47,161 bases of DNA from Komagataeibacter diospyri (GCF_006538165.1 NZ_BDLU01000010.1:1-47161), one strand, 5' to 3'; positions 25,708-34,178 are shown, counted from the stretch's first letter. Notes: generated by a model from the sequence alone, not told the origin. Program-made: numbers and translations.

Positions 25708-26661
25708 TCAGTGGTGACTGGATGTCACCACTTCCGCTGTATCCGCATGAAGCTGTGCTTCCAGCCATGTGCGCAGCATCACCATCGGCCGGGCCTGCCA
25801 TGCCTGCTCCGTCGCGCGCAGGACATAGGCCCCCAGCGATACATCAAGTAGCGGGATGTCCGTGGTGGTGACCCGGACCAGGCGACCGGTCTGCAGGTCA
25901 TCTTCCAGCAGGTAGGCATTGGCCAGCGCGATCCCTTCGCCCGCGCGCGCCGCCGCCAGCGCCAGATGCGCCTGCCATAACCGGCTGCATCCGGTCACAT
26001 GCGCGACTTCGACCGACTGGCCCGCGAACCACAGCCGCCATTCCGTATCGTTGTCCTCAATCAGCAGCGGCGCATGTAGCAGGTCGGCGGCATTGCGCAA
26101 CTGATGGGCAAGGCGGTGCAGGCAGGCGGGACTTGCGACGGGAAAAACCGGTGGTCGCGCCACCGGCAGGGCCCGTATGCGCGGTGGGATGGGGACGGGA
26201 TTGTGGTCGTTGATGTAGCGGATATCGGCATGCAGCACGGTGTCGATCCGGTCGGGATCAAACCGGCAGTCGGAATCAACCGGACGCAGCATCAGTTCCA
26301 CACCGGGGTATAGCTGCCGGAAACTGGCCAGCCGTGGCAACAGCCAGTGATAGGCAATGCCGTGTGAACACGTCAGGGTCACCTGCGGCATCTGCCCGCG
26401 TATGTCCGCCGTGGCGCGGGCCAACCCGTCCAGCAGGGGAGCGATGCGGGCATGGTAATCATGCCCTTCAGGTGTCAGGCCGCCTTCGCTGCGGTTGCGC
26501 AGGGCAACGCCAAGGGTGTTTTCAAGGTCACGAAGGTGGCGGCTGACAACAGCATGATCCACCCCCAGTGCAACTGCGGCACGACGGATGCCTCCCGTGC
26601 GCGCATAGGCCACGAAGGCATTGAGGGCCGCAAGCGGCGGGATGTGGTAACGCCATTCCAT
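25708..26661 (-). CDS. LysR-family regulator upstream of gabTD
   Basis: The 317-residue protein has a winged helix-turn-helix of the GcvA-like group (LAALNAFVAYARTGGIRRAA, then HAVVSRHLRDLENTLGV) and an effector domain. It lies 110 bp before gabT on the same strand, so it may control gabTD or lie in the same transcript. Most GABA systems with a MocR-type GabR differ from this arrangement. Residues around 100-200 carry the hinge of the effector fold. The start codon has no clear ribosome binding site. Confidence 0.85.
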   Translation of the reverse strand: MEWRYHIPPLAALNAFVAYARTGGIRRAAVALGVDHAVVSRHLRDLENTLGVALRNRSEGGLTPEGHDYHARIAPLLDGLARATADIRGQMPQVTLTCSHGIAYHWLLPRLASFRQLYPGVELMLRPVDSDCRFDPDRIDTVLHADIRYINDHNPVPIPPRIRALPVARPPVFPVASPACLHRLAHQLRNAADLLHAPLLIEDNDTEWRLWFAGQSVEVAHVTGCSRLWQAHLALAAARAGEGIALANAYLLEDDLQTGRLVRVTTTDIPLLDVSLGAYVLRATEQAWQARPMVMLRTWLEAQLHADTAEVVTSSHH

Positions 26662-26744
26662 ACGGCGCGGATGTTAGCATGAACGGATTGGATCAAAAAC
26701 AGCATGATCGCGGCAGCCTGCTGTCGGGAGATTGCGCAGACCGT

Positions 26745-26830
26745 GGAAAGTTTTTGGCGAAGCTTTTTCTCAAAAGCTTCGGAAGATGCCGTCTTTTGGA
26801 AAAAGGCAGCGCTCAAAGATTTTTATTATT
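26745..26830. repeat. Intergenic palindromic repeat, copy E
   Basis: GGAAAGTTTTTGGCGAAGC leads into an imperfect first hairpin (GAAGCTTTTTCTCAAAAGCTTC). A GCCGTCTTTTGGAAAAAGGC second hairpin follows, then a decayed closing arm (TCAAAGATTTTT). It is full length but mutated. Confidence 0.7.
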
Positions 26831-26849
26831 TTTATCAAAGGATTATTGT

Positions 26850-26871
26850 CAATCCGGTGATTGCCGGATTG
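26850..26871. promoter_or_regulatory. Perfect inverted repeat upstream of a LysR gene
   Basis: CAATCCGG (26850-26857) and CCGGATTG (26864-26871) are perfect 8-bp arms around TGATTG, about 140 bp upstream of the LysR start at 27010. It could be an operator or the stem of a leader transcript; no regulator is assigned. Confidence 0.4.
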
Positions 26872-27009
26872 GAGCCATGCAGGCAGTGTGGTAGCCCGTG
26901 GCAAGGTGGTCCGTGTTTCCTCCCCACGGCAGGGATATCTGGACAGTCACTGGTGGATGTCGTTGTTGTCCGATAAGAGTGTGACGTTTTTTGTCAGGAC
27001 GGATGTGGC

Positions 27010-27912
27010 GTGTTTCTGCGGCAGTTGACCTACCTGATAGCCCTTGACCGCTATCAGCATTTCTCCCGCGCGGCGGAAAGCTGCGGCGTATCGCAACCCG
27101 CGCTGTCGGCAGCGATACGCCAGCTTGAAGCCGAGCTGGGCATTACCATTATCCGCCGCACCCGGCGTTTCAATGGCCTGACGGATGAAGGGCGGCGGGT
27201 GCTGGCGTGGGCGCGCCAGACGCTGGCGGCACTGGACGGGTTGCGGCAGGAAGCGGCCTTCGCGCAGGAAGTGGCGGGGGGTACGCTGTCCATAGGCGCC
27301 ATGCCGCCGGGGATGCAGGCCATTCCCCTGTTGCTGGAAAGTTTCCGTACCGCCATTCCCGGCCTGCACCTGCAGGTGCGGATTGGTTCATGCGCGGATA
27401 CGATTCACCGCCTGCGGCAGCAGCAGCTTGACCTCGGGCTGGTCTATCTGGACCAGCTCCCGCCCGATGCCCCTTTTGACACCCTGCCGCTTTTTACCGA
27501 ACAGCACGTGCTGGTGGCGGCCGATCCCCTTGTCCTGCCTGCGGGGCGACGCGACTGGAGCACGCTGGCCGATCTGCCTTTGTGCCTGCTCAGCCCCGAA
27601 ATGCGGACGCGCCAGATTGTGGACGCCGCGTTCAGGGGCGCGGGGATAACGCCCACCGTGGTACTGGAAACGAATTCGCTGGAAGTACTGTATGCCGAGT
27701 TGCTGGCAGGGCGGCTGGCCAGCATATTGCCGGTTGTAGCCCTGCCAACCCATACCGGGCATTGCCGCCTGCAGGTACGCCCGCTTGGACCCTGTAGCGC
27801 GCCGGAGGTTGGTCTGGTACGCCTGACCCAGTCCCTGCCAACTGCATTGACGGTGCGGGTATGGGAAATTGCCAGTCATATGGATATGCGCGACATTTTT
27901 GCGGTTGACTGA
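27010..27912 (+). CDS. LysR-family transcriptional regulator
   Basis: The 300-residue product begins at a GTG and has an N-terminal helix-turn-helix (RQLTYLIALDRYQHFSRAA, then SQPALSAAIRQLEAELG), followed by a full LysR effector domain. The N-terminus resembles regulators that sit next to formate dehydrogenase operons in other Alphaproteobacteria, but no such genes are nearby here. It is followed after 15 bp by the convergent end of a small secreted-protein gene. Its targets are unknown. Confidence 0.85.
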   Translation: MFLRQLTYLIALDRYQHFSRAAESCGVSQPALSAAIRQLEAELGITIIRRTRRFNGLTDEGRRVLAWARQTLAALDGLRQEAAFAQEVAGGTLSIGAMPPGMQAIPLLLESFRTAIPGLHLQVRIGSCADTIHRLRQQQLDLGLVYLDQLPPDAPFDTLPLFTEQHVLVAADPLVLPAGRRDWSTLADLPLCLLSPEMRTRQIVDAAFRGAGITPTVVLETNSLEVLYAELLAGRLASILPVVALPTHTGHCRLQVRPLGPCSAPEVGLVRLTQSLPTALTVRVWEIASHMDMRDIFAVD

Positions 27913-27927
27913 AAACCGCGCCCGCCG

Positions 27928-28275
27928 TCAGGGCGGGGGCATGTGGTGCATGTCCTGCAATACCTGACGTTCAGTCCGCTGGAAGGCATTCCAGTCCCGC
28001 TGCGCGTCATTGTCAATCATGGGGGAAGCAGGCTGCATGTCGCGACTGTCGGCCTGCCCATGTTCCTGCCCCGTGTATGGGGACATGCGGACAGACTGAC
28101 CGGGGCCGGTCAGGGGGGCAAAATGCGCCAATGGGAGTGTGGATGGCATGGACAGACCCGATGGGGCGGGCAATGCCACGCTGCCATTCCAGCCACCGGG
28201 GACCGCGCCGGGCATCTGCGCCATGGCATGATGCAAGGGCAGGCAGGTCAGCGCCAGTATCAGAAGCCGGAACAT
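27928..28275 (-). CDS. Small secreted hypothetical protein
   Basis: The predicted 115-residue product starts MFRLLILALTCLPLHHAMAQ, a plausible Sec signal peptide. The mature part is rich in Pro, Gly, Met and His, with a predicted helix near residues 90-108 (DAQRDWNAFQRTERQVLQD) and a PPP end. No family was recognised. The start is downstream of the cold-shock gene terminator, so it has its own promoter or depends on read-through. A G/C-rich stem at its 3' end overlaps the convergent LysR gap. Confidence 0.55.
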   Translation of the reverse strand: MFRLLILALTCLPLHHAMAQMPGAVPGGWNGSVALPAPSGLSMPSTLPLAHFAPLTGPGQSVRMSPYTGQEHGQADSRDMQPASPMIDNDAQRDWNAFQRTERQVLQDMHHMPPP

Positions 28276-28300
28276 GCTGTCTGGCTGTAAAACAGGGTAG

Positions 28301-28333
28301 AAATAAAAACGGCAGGAACCGGAGTTCCTGCCG
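28301..28333 (-). terminator. Rho-independent terminator of the cold-shock gene
   Basis: CGGCAGGAAC (28310-28319) and GTTCCTGCCG (28324-28333) form a perfect 10-bp stem with a 4-nt loop. On the minus strand it is followed by TTTTTATTT. It starts 6 bp after the cold-shock stop codon. Confidence 0.9.
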
Positions 28334-28339
28334 AAATTA

Positions 28340-28546
28340 TCAGCCAATCTTCAGATTGACTGCGGAAGACTTGCCATTACGGCCCCGTTCGAGGTCGTAG
28401 GTCACAGCCTGTCCTTCGTTCAGGGTCTGCTGGCCAGCCTGCTCGACTGCGGAGATGTGAACGAAAGCGTCAGCGCTTCCATCATCAGGCTGGATAAATC
28501 CAAAGCCCTTCTGGGCGTTGAACCATTTAACTGTTCCTGCGGCCAT
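28340..28546 (-). CDS. Cold-shock domain protein (CspA family)
   Basis: The 68-residue RNA-binding protein has the OB-fold motifs RNP1 (KGFGFIQ) and RNP2 (DAFVHIS), preceded by GTVKWFNAQ. It acts as a single-stranded nucleic acid chaperone in the cytosol. The ATG at 28546 is preceded by a strong AAGGAGG at ideal distance. A leader of up to 220 bp lies between this start and the preceding gene, in keeping with the long 5' leaders of cold-shock mRNAs. A perfect hairpin terminator follows at once. Confidence 0.95.
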   Translation of the reverse strand: MAAGTVKWFNAQKGFGFIQPDDGSADAFVHISAVEQAGQQTLNEGQAVTYDLERGRNGKSSAVNLKIG

Positions 28547-28770
28547 GTGTTGGCCTCCTTGCGTAACCGGCACCCACGCGAACATGCGCGGAATCGAGAC
28601 TTTTCGTTATATCGGGGATGCCAGAAGGCCGCGTAGCGTGGCTGCAATTGAAATCTTGTCCGTAGCTGAAAAGTCCAGCCGTGAGACAGCTTGTAGAGGA
28701 GTTGCACGCAAATAGCACGGAAAATATTCAAAAAAGCGGAAATATTTCCTGTCGGGCATCGGATGACCGG
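28547..28770 (-). promoter_or_regulatory. Leader and promoter region of the cold-shock gene
   Basis: The region carries the strong ribosome binding site AAGGAGG and, near its upstream end, the perfect palindrome GGAAATATTTCC (28738-28749), followed on the minus strand by GCTTTTTTG. That palindrome may serve as a weak terminator for the preceding hydroxylase gene. No defined riboswitch fold was recognised. Confidence 0.45.
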
Positions 28771-29460
28771 CTAAAGTGCGCACCACTGGCGCATCATGTT
28801 GTGATAGATATTGGTCAGCGACAGCACGGCAGAATCGGCATCCCCCAGCCGTTCGCGCAGCGATGTCACCTGCATGTCCAGGTCAAACATGATCTGCCGC
28901 CGACTCTCTTCAGCAATCATCGACTGGGACCAGAAAAAGGCCGCCAGTCTGCTGCCCCCCGTTACCGGGGTGACGCTGTGCAGCACGGTGGTGGGATACA
29001 GGATCATGTCGCCTGCAGGCAGTTTTATGGTCTGTTCATTGCCATTGGCATGAATGGTCAGTTCACCGCCGTCATATTCATCCGGATCGGAAAAAAACAG
29101 CGTGGAGGAAACATCCGTGCGGATACGCGTATGGATGCCCCCCGACAGGATGCCGCGTATGGCGTTATCCACATGCGCGCCAAAGCTCATGCCGTTTTCA
29201 TAGCGGTTGAACAGTGGCGGGCTGACCCGGTAGGGCAGCACCGCGCTGTTGAACAGGGCGTTGCGGCCCAGCGCACGCAGCACAAGCTGCCCCAGTTCAA
29301 GACATGCCTGCGAATCCCGGGGCAGCTGCAGGTTGTTCTTGGCCTTGGCCGACTGCGCGCCCGCCGTCTCGCGGCCATCGGTCCACTGCGCGTTTTTCAG
29401 TGTTTCGCGGCAATGGGCCAGTTCATCGGCCGTAAGCAGGGCGGGAATGTGCAGTAGCAT
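28771..29460 (-). CDS. piuC: Fe(II)/2-oxoglutarate-dependent hydroxylase, PiuC/YbiX family
   Basis: The 229-residue protein has the prolyl-hydroxylase fold with iron ligands His96 and Asp98 (FGAHVDNAIRG) and His161 (VLHSVTPV), and the 2-oxoglutarate-binding Arg171. The C-terminal LTNIYHNMMRQWCAL matches the end of PiuC-type proteins. The family is usually encoded beside, and co-regulated with, catecholate or citrate siderophore receptors under iron limitation; its exact substrate is not established. It starts 30 bp after the receptor stop. Confidence 0.9.
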   Translation of the reverse strand: MLLHIPALLTADELAHCRETLKNAQWTDGRETAGAQSAKAKNNLQLPRDSQACLELGQLVLRALGRNALFNSAVLPYRVSPPLFNRYENGMSFGAHVDNAIRGILSGGIHTRIRTDVSSTLFFSDPDEYDGGELTIHANGNEQTIKLPAGDMILYPTTVLHSVTPVTGGSRLAAFFWSQSMIAEESRRQIMFDLDMQVTSLRERLGDADSAVLSLTNIYHNMMRQWCAL

Positions 29461-29490
29461 GGCGGAACCTTGGGCGTGTAGCGTTGTGGA

Positions 29491-31905
29491 TCAGTACTGG
29501 GCCGAGATGTTGAACAGGAACGACCGCCCGATGGAAGGCGTCACCCGGTTTGAAAACAGGCTGCCGTAATTCAGCCGGTTATCAAGGTTATAGGCGTTCA
29601 TTGCCACTTTCCAGTGGTCGGCGAAATGGTGCGAGACCATGGCGTCGAATTCCACCGTGGCGGGCACGCGCGCCGTATTGGCCTGATCCAGCCACACACC
29701 CTGCCGCCACGTGATGCCGCCACCAATGGTCATGTTCCACGGCTTGCGCGGGGCGATTTCATAACTGGTCCATGCCGTGGCCTGGTTATGGGGCACATAC
29801 TGGATCTGTCCGCCCTGCTTGGATGTCGTGGAGCCAGCCTTGGTAATGGTGGGGTCATACAGCGCATAGGTGCCATAGAACATCCAGTTGCGCAGCAGCG
29901 TGCCTGACGCGCTGAGTTCAAGCCCCTGGTTGCGTTCCTGGTCACTGGTGGCGGTAATATCGCCAGTGGAAGGATCGGTCTGCACCGAATTGTTCTTTTC
30001 CAGACGGAACAGGGCAGCCGTAAAGCCGATGCGGTCATGGAAAGCGCTGTATTTCGCACCCACTTCATACAGCCTGCTGCGTTCGGGTGCTGCACTTGCA
30101 TTCTTGGCGTTCATGGGTTCGGAGCTGTTGGTGACGTACATGCTCAGCGGCGTGGTGGATTCCGACCAGTTGAAATACACCATCAGGTTGTTGCGCGGGG
30201 TGTACATGATGCTGACGGACGGGTTGATGGTGGTTTCGTTCTGCCCGTAATGCACATCGGGTGTTGCAGTGCTGCCGCCGGTCGCGCTGTAATGGCTGTT
30301 CCAGTTATCCCAGCGGAAACCGGCCTTTACCGACAGGTAGTTTGTCAGCCAGATCTGGTCCGACAGGAAGAAGCCTACATCCAGTGCAGAACTGTCCTTG
30401 TAGCACTTGCGGCCCACACCATTGCCGATATTGACCAGCCGGTTCGGATACTGGTTACAGTCCCCCAGCGTCAGGCCGGGCACGTAAGGGGAGGGGTCAA
30501 GCAGGCTGGTGCCGGGACGGTTGGAACCATAGGCGTAGTTCTGGCGGTGGTCGGTCACGTATTCAATGTCGAAGCCGCCAATGATCTCGTGCCGGATCCG
30601 CCCGGTCTTCAGGTGTGCGACACCGGAAAACACATCCTGTATGGACCAGTCGCTCTGCCGGTAGGGTTCGGGTCCACCGACCCCGCCGTTACGCGCCACC
30701 TGTGCGGCGCCAGGATTGGATGAAAAGAAGTCGGACTGGCAGGTGGATGAAGGTGACACGCCGTTGAACGTGTTGTTCGTCAGGACGGCGCCACTGCTGA
30801 AGTTCGAGCATGCTTCCTGCGATGCAGAGAAATAGCGGTGGAAGATGCCGCCACGCATGTCGTTATATAATGTCAGGATCGGATTGACCTTGGCCGTCAG
30901 GCGGCCGGTGATCATGTCGGTGCTGGAATCATCCTGATCATAGGTGGTGCCATACCAGTTGGTGCGCTTGACGCCATATTCGGTCACGGGGCGACCAATG
31001 GCGCCAGCAGATGAATAGACGACCGGCACGCCATAATCGGGAATGCGGTTATCGTTCTGGTGGAAATATTCCAGAACGAACGAAACCTTCTTGCCCAGCC
31101 CGAAAGCAATGGAGGGTGCGATCCCCCAGCGGTGGGAATAGATATCATCACGGCCAACGACATTGTTTTCGTTGCCCATGCCCGTCAGGCGAAAGGCGGT
31201 GGTGCTGTTCAGCTGGTAGTTTACATCCAGCGTGCCGCGATAATAGGACCCGCTGCCACCCGAAAAACTGGCCTGGTAGCTGTTGCCCAGATGCGGCGTC
31301 TTGGTCACGATATTGATCGCGCCACCAGTGGTGCCGTTACCGAATACTTCCGATGACGGCCCCTTGATGACCGAAACATGGTCGTAATAGAAGCTGTCGC
31401 GCGTATAGACGCCAAAGTCACGCAGGCCGTTTTCATAAATATCGTTCTGGGCAGCAAATCCGCGGATCAGGAACTGGTCCCCCGCCATGCCGCCTTCGCC
31501 TTCACCCACCGATGCGGTGATGCCGGGTACGTTTTTCAGTGCTTCATCAAGGGACTTTACGTTCTGCTGCTGCATCAGCACCTGCGGCACCACGTTTACG
31601 TTCTGTGGCGTGTGCATGGCGTCCTGCGGCATCCGGCTCAGCCCGATGGATTCATGCAGGACATTCATCGGGGATGCGGTGACATGGGTCATGTCATGGG
31701 ATGTATCGGACGAATGGTTGTACAGGTCCGTTGTATCGGTATCTGATGTCTTGGTCGTTCGGGCCTGTTTGCTGCTGCTGGTGGGGGCAGTGGATGTCGT
31801 ATCCTGTGCCGCGGCCTGCGCGCCCGTGGCAGCACAGGCCAGCGCCATGGAGGCGGTGAGCAGGGAGAAAGGCCTGAGTTTCTGGCGAATGGTCTGGTTT
31901 TTCAT
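29491..31905 (-). CDS. TonB-dependent siderophore receptor (Fiu/PiuA-like)
   Basis: The 804-residue product has a signal peptide (hydrophobic stretch to about residue 32), a Ser/Thr-rich leader, and a plug domain with SLDEALKNVPGITASVGEGEGG, DQFLIRGF and VIKGPSSEVFGNGTTGGAINIVTK. A 22-strand-type barrel ends in FLFNISAQY. The VPQVLMQQQNVKSLDEALKNVPG region is characteristic of the catecholate-type (Fiu/PiuA) receptors. With PiuC downstream and a Fur-like box upstream, it is an iron-siderophore importer. The ATG at 31905 follows AGAGGCTG and gives a normal signal peptide; an upstream in-frame extension to 32058 would run through the Fur box. Confidence 0.92.
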   Translation of the reverse strand: MKNQTIRQKLRPFSLLTASMALACAATGAQAAAQDTTSTAPTSSSKQARTTKTSDTDTTDLYNHSSDTSHDMTHVTASPMNVLHESIGLSRMPQDAMHTPQNVNVVPQVLMQQQNVKSLDEALKNVPGITASVGEGEGGMAGDQFLIRGFAAQNDIYENGLRDFGVYTRDSFYYDHVSVIKGPSSEVFGNGTTGGAINIVTKTPHLGNSYQASFSGGSGSYYRGTLDVNYQLNSTTAFRLTGMGNENNVVGRDDIYSHRWGIAPSIAFGLGKKVSFVLEYFHQNDNRIPDYGVPVVYSSAGAIGRPVTEYGVKRTNWYGTTYDQDDSSTDMITGRLTAKVNPILTLYNDMRGGIFHRYFSASQEACSNFSSGAVLTNNTFNGVSPSSTCQSDFFSSNPGAAQVARNGGVGGPEPYRQSDWSIQDVFSGVAHLKTGRIRHEIIGGFDIEYVTDHRQNYAYGSNRPGTSLLDPSPYVPGLTLGDCNQYPNRLVNIGNGVGRKCYKDSSALDVGFFLSDQIWLTNYLSVKAGFRWDNWNSHYSATGGSTATPDVHYGQNETTINPSVSIMYTPRNNLMVYFNWSESTTPLSMYVTNSSEPMNAKNASAAPERSRLYEVGAKYSAFHDRIGFTAALFRLEKNNSVQTDPSTGDITATSDQERNQGLELSASGTLLRNWMFYGTYALYDPTITKAGSTTSKQGGQIQYVPHNQATAWTSYEIAPRKPWNMTIGGGITWRQGVWLDQANTARVPATVEFDAMVSHHFADHWKVAMNAYNLDNRLNYGSLFSNRVTPSIGRSFLFNISAQY

Positions 31906-31948
31906 ATTGCAACAGCCTCTTAATTGCATGGAGGCTGCATATCTATTT

Positions 31949-31963
31949 TGATAATTATTCGCA
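31949..31963. promoter_or_regulatory. Fur-box-like operator upstream of the siderophore receptor gene
   Basis: The minus-strand sequence TGCGAATAATTATCA matches the 7-1-7 Fur consensus TGATAATNATTATCA at 13 of 15 positions (counting N as a match). It lies 44 bp before the receptor start, where it can block transcription when iron is sufficient. Confidence 0.65.
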
Positions 31964-32040
31964 ATAATGCGGAAACAGTTCGTTGCTCTGGTGTCTCTTA
32001 AATGCAACAAATTCGCATTATCAATTACGGCCCGGACGCG

Positions 32041-32079
32041 AAAAAAGCCCTGCACCACCCGGAATGCAGGGCTTTTTCC
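32041..32079 (-). terminator. Rho-independent terminator downstream of the porin gene
   Basis: AAAAAGCCCTGCA (32042-32054) and TGCAGGGCTTTTT (32065-32077) pair perfectly over 13 bases around a 10-nt loop, giving a G/C core with A/T flanks on both strands. It begins 25 bp after the oprB stop and separates that gene from the receptor promoter. Confidence 0.9.
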
Positions 32080-32101
32080 TCATTCATGTGTCTGAAATGG
32101 A

Positions 32102-33829
32102 TTACAGGTTGGCAATGACCTTCAGCCCGACCAGGGCTGCATTGGGAATATGTCTGGTCTCCCCCGGACGGATCATGTACTCGAATTCCGGCTGGACCAG
32201 CATCCCCGGCATCGCGTCAATGGCGTAATAGGCTTCTATGATATGGGAATCCGTCTGGGGCGCACGCACGGCAGTACCCAGCGAATAACCGGCTTCGTAC
32301 TGCAGGATCTGCCCTTCCTCCTTGCGGTGGCTGACGTGGTACCATGAATACATGATGCCCAGCCGGTCCGTGACCCGCGACGGAATAACCCCGGCAAAGG
32401 ACAGGCCGCCATAGGCTTCATCCGAAATCGAGGTCACATGCGGGGTGTTATGGATATACCCTGCCATCAGGTAGCCGCCCGCCATCTGGTTACGCCCACC
32501 CCGGCGATAGACCATCTGGTCGCCTTCGAACCAGAACATGTCCATCGGCGCCGATCGCTGGCGCCCCGCCGCCGTGCGCAGGGCAGGGGACAGGCCAATG
32601 CCGATCTGGTCAGGATAGCGCGTGGTGTCGTGCGCGTAGCCCAGCACGTAATGCCCAGGCAGGCGGTTGCGGGTCAGGAAGGGCTGCCACGTGAACTCGA
32701 CGGGCAGCATGAGGCCCGTTGCCTTCTCGCTGCCCCAGGCCCAGCCGCTGGGGTTGTCGGTCAGGGCGCTGACCGAATACGCGCCGATCTGGATGGCGGT
32801 ATCACGCGTGGGCCGCATGCGGATGCGCGACCCCCATGTCGCCTTCGGATACACGCTGAAACCGGGGTCCAGCTTCAGCGCCACGGGCGCGGAACACGTG
32901 ACCATGAACGAACACAGCAGCGGTGACGTGGCAAACACATGGGTCAGCGCCATGCGGCCGAACGTGATGTCCAGATGGTTGTCCAGCAGCTTCTTTTCAG
33001 CATAGAAATCCACCAGATGGGCCACCACATTGCCCGACAGGCCATAGACTTCCTGCAGGTTGACGTAATATTCCCCCACGCGGTCATGGCTTACGGCATG
33101 GCCCGCGCGTTCCATCACCAGTGTATGCACCGACCAGCCGGTTATCCCCGCCATTTTTTCAAGGTCGAAGTTCACCTGCGCGGTCAGTTCATGGACGTAG
33201 CTCATGCCACGCTCCACGCCGCCATTGATCACGCCCATCGCTTCACCCTTGTAAGTGAAGGCAAAGCTTACGCCGTGGTCCAGCAGTTTTCTACGCAGCG
33301 GGTTCAGCTGCGGGACCAGATGGCCGCTACCTGCGGTGGGGACGTAGTACGGGTCCTCCAGATCGCTGTCATGCTGCGCGTCGATCCATTCGGGCAGCAG
33401 GGCGGACGGCCCTTCGTGGTGGGTCAGGATGGCGTCCAGTTCGATCTTGTGAAACGCCCTGTTATCGCCGGGACTGCTGACGGGGGCGACACTCATGGTC
33501 GCCAGTCCGGCGGAGGGGTAGGTCGGGACGCCACTGGGCGGAATGGGGGTGTTGGGGGGCCTGCGGATGGCCTCGGGCGTCGGGCCGAGGCGCTCCACAT
33601 CCAGATTGAGGCTGATCTGCTGTTCCGGCGTTATCCCCGTTGAAGGCATGGCGGAAACCGCGCCGGACGTGACGAGGGAAGGAACCACTGACGCAGCAGG
33701 CGGTGCGGTCTGGGCCAGGATGCGGTGGGCGGGCAGCGCCATGGTGCTTACCGCCAGCAGCCATCTGCATGCATGCGGGAACGGATGGTGGCCATGCTGG
33801 TCACGGGCATGGTGTGTATGTCGTGTCAT
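32102..33829 (-). CDS. oprB: OprB-family carbohydrate-selective porin
   Basis: The 575-residue product has a His-rich N-terminus and a signal peptide (AVSTMALPAHRILAQ). A Pro-rich linker precedes the OprB domain, from LLDHGVSFAFTYKGEAMGVINGG to the C-terminal VIANL. VNLQEVYGLSG and ITFGRMALTHVFATSPLLC are conserved blocks. Such porins are common and amplified in acetic acid bacteria and let glucose and other polyols into the periplasm for membrane dehydrogenases. It is divergent from the sensor kinase gene and ends at a strong terminator. Confidence 0.9.
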   Translation of the reverse strand: MTRHTHHARDQHGHHPFPHACRWLLAVSTMALPAHRILAQTAPPAASVVPSLVTSGAVSAMPSTGITPEQQISLNLDVERLGPTPEAIRRPPNTPIPPSGVPTYPSAGLATMSVAPVSSPGDNRAFHKIELDAILTHHEGPSALLPEWIDAQHDSDLEDPYYVPTAGSGHLVPQLNPLRRKLLDHGVSFAFTYKGEAMGVINGGVERGMSYVHELTAQVNFDLEKMAGITGWSVHTLVMERAGHAVSHDRVGEYYVNLQEVYGLSGNVVAHLVDFYAEKKLLDNHLDITFGRMALTHVFATSPLLCSFMVTCSAPVALKLDPGFSVYPKATWGSRIRMRPTRDTAIQIGAYSVSALTDNPSGWAWGSEKATGLMLPVEFTWQPFLTRNRLPGHYVLGYAHDTTRYPDQIGIGLSPALRTAAGRQRSAPMDMFWFEGDQMVYRRGGRNQMAGGYLMAGYIHNTPHVTSISDEAYGGLSFAGVIPSRVTDRLGIMYSWYHVSHRKEEGQILQYEAGYSLGTAVRAPQTDSHIIEAYYAIDAMPGMLVQPEFEYMIRPGETRHIPNAALVGLKVIANL

Positions 33830-34178
33830 CTGTCGATTTTCTCGTGGCCGGGCCGGATGGGCGGGGCGTGAAAACGCGGCAAGGAGGCCTGTGGTACGTG
33901 CGCCGTGTCAGGGCACGTACACGACGCATTCGGGAAAGCAGACAGATGCGGTGGGGCGCAGGACCGGGTGGATCATGATTTTCGCAACCATTGTTTTTAT
34001 TTTTATGATGATCGATCCATATTTTAAAATTATCAAAATGTCAAATTGAGTGGAATTATATTAATTTTGCATCGCACAAATTGTAATTTTATTACAAAAA
34101 TCATTCTGCTTTCCGCTGCTCCGGCATCATGGTATCGCCCATGTCGTGCCCTGCGCAGGCCGGGAATGGGAGAATGGG
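33830..34178. other. Divergent A/T-rich intergenic region between oprB and the sensor kinase
   Basis: This 349-bp region holds no supported gene. Its right half is unusually A/T-rich. A perfect dyad lies at 34081-34097, and TTGCAT (34067-34072) with TATTAC 17 bp later (34090-34095) is a tentative promoter for the kinase gene. Confidence 0.5.
34081..34097. promoter_or_regulatory. Perfect dyad TTGTAAT-TTT-ATTACAA
   Basis: Seven-base arms pair perfectly around TTT in the oprB/kinase divergent region, overlapping a possible -10 element of the kinase gene. The shape suits a dimeric repressor or activator site; the protein that would bind is unknown. Confidence 0.5.

Larger units (their letters stand above)
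26662..27009. other. Divergent intergenic region between two LysR genes
   Basis: This 348-bp region contains no supported gene. It holds repeat copy E (26745-26830), an A/T-rich stretch, and a perfect stem-loop CAATCCGG-TGATTG-CCGGATTG (26850-26871). Promoters for both LysR genes are expected here. The repeat is unusual in lying at 5' rather than 3' gene ends. Confidence 0.6.
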
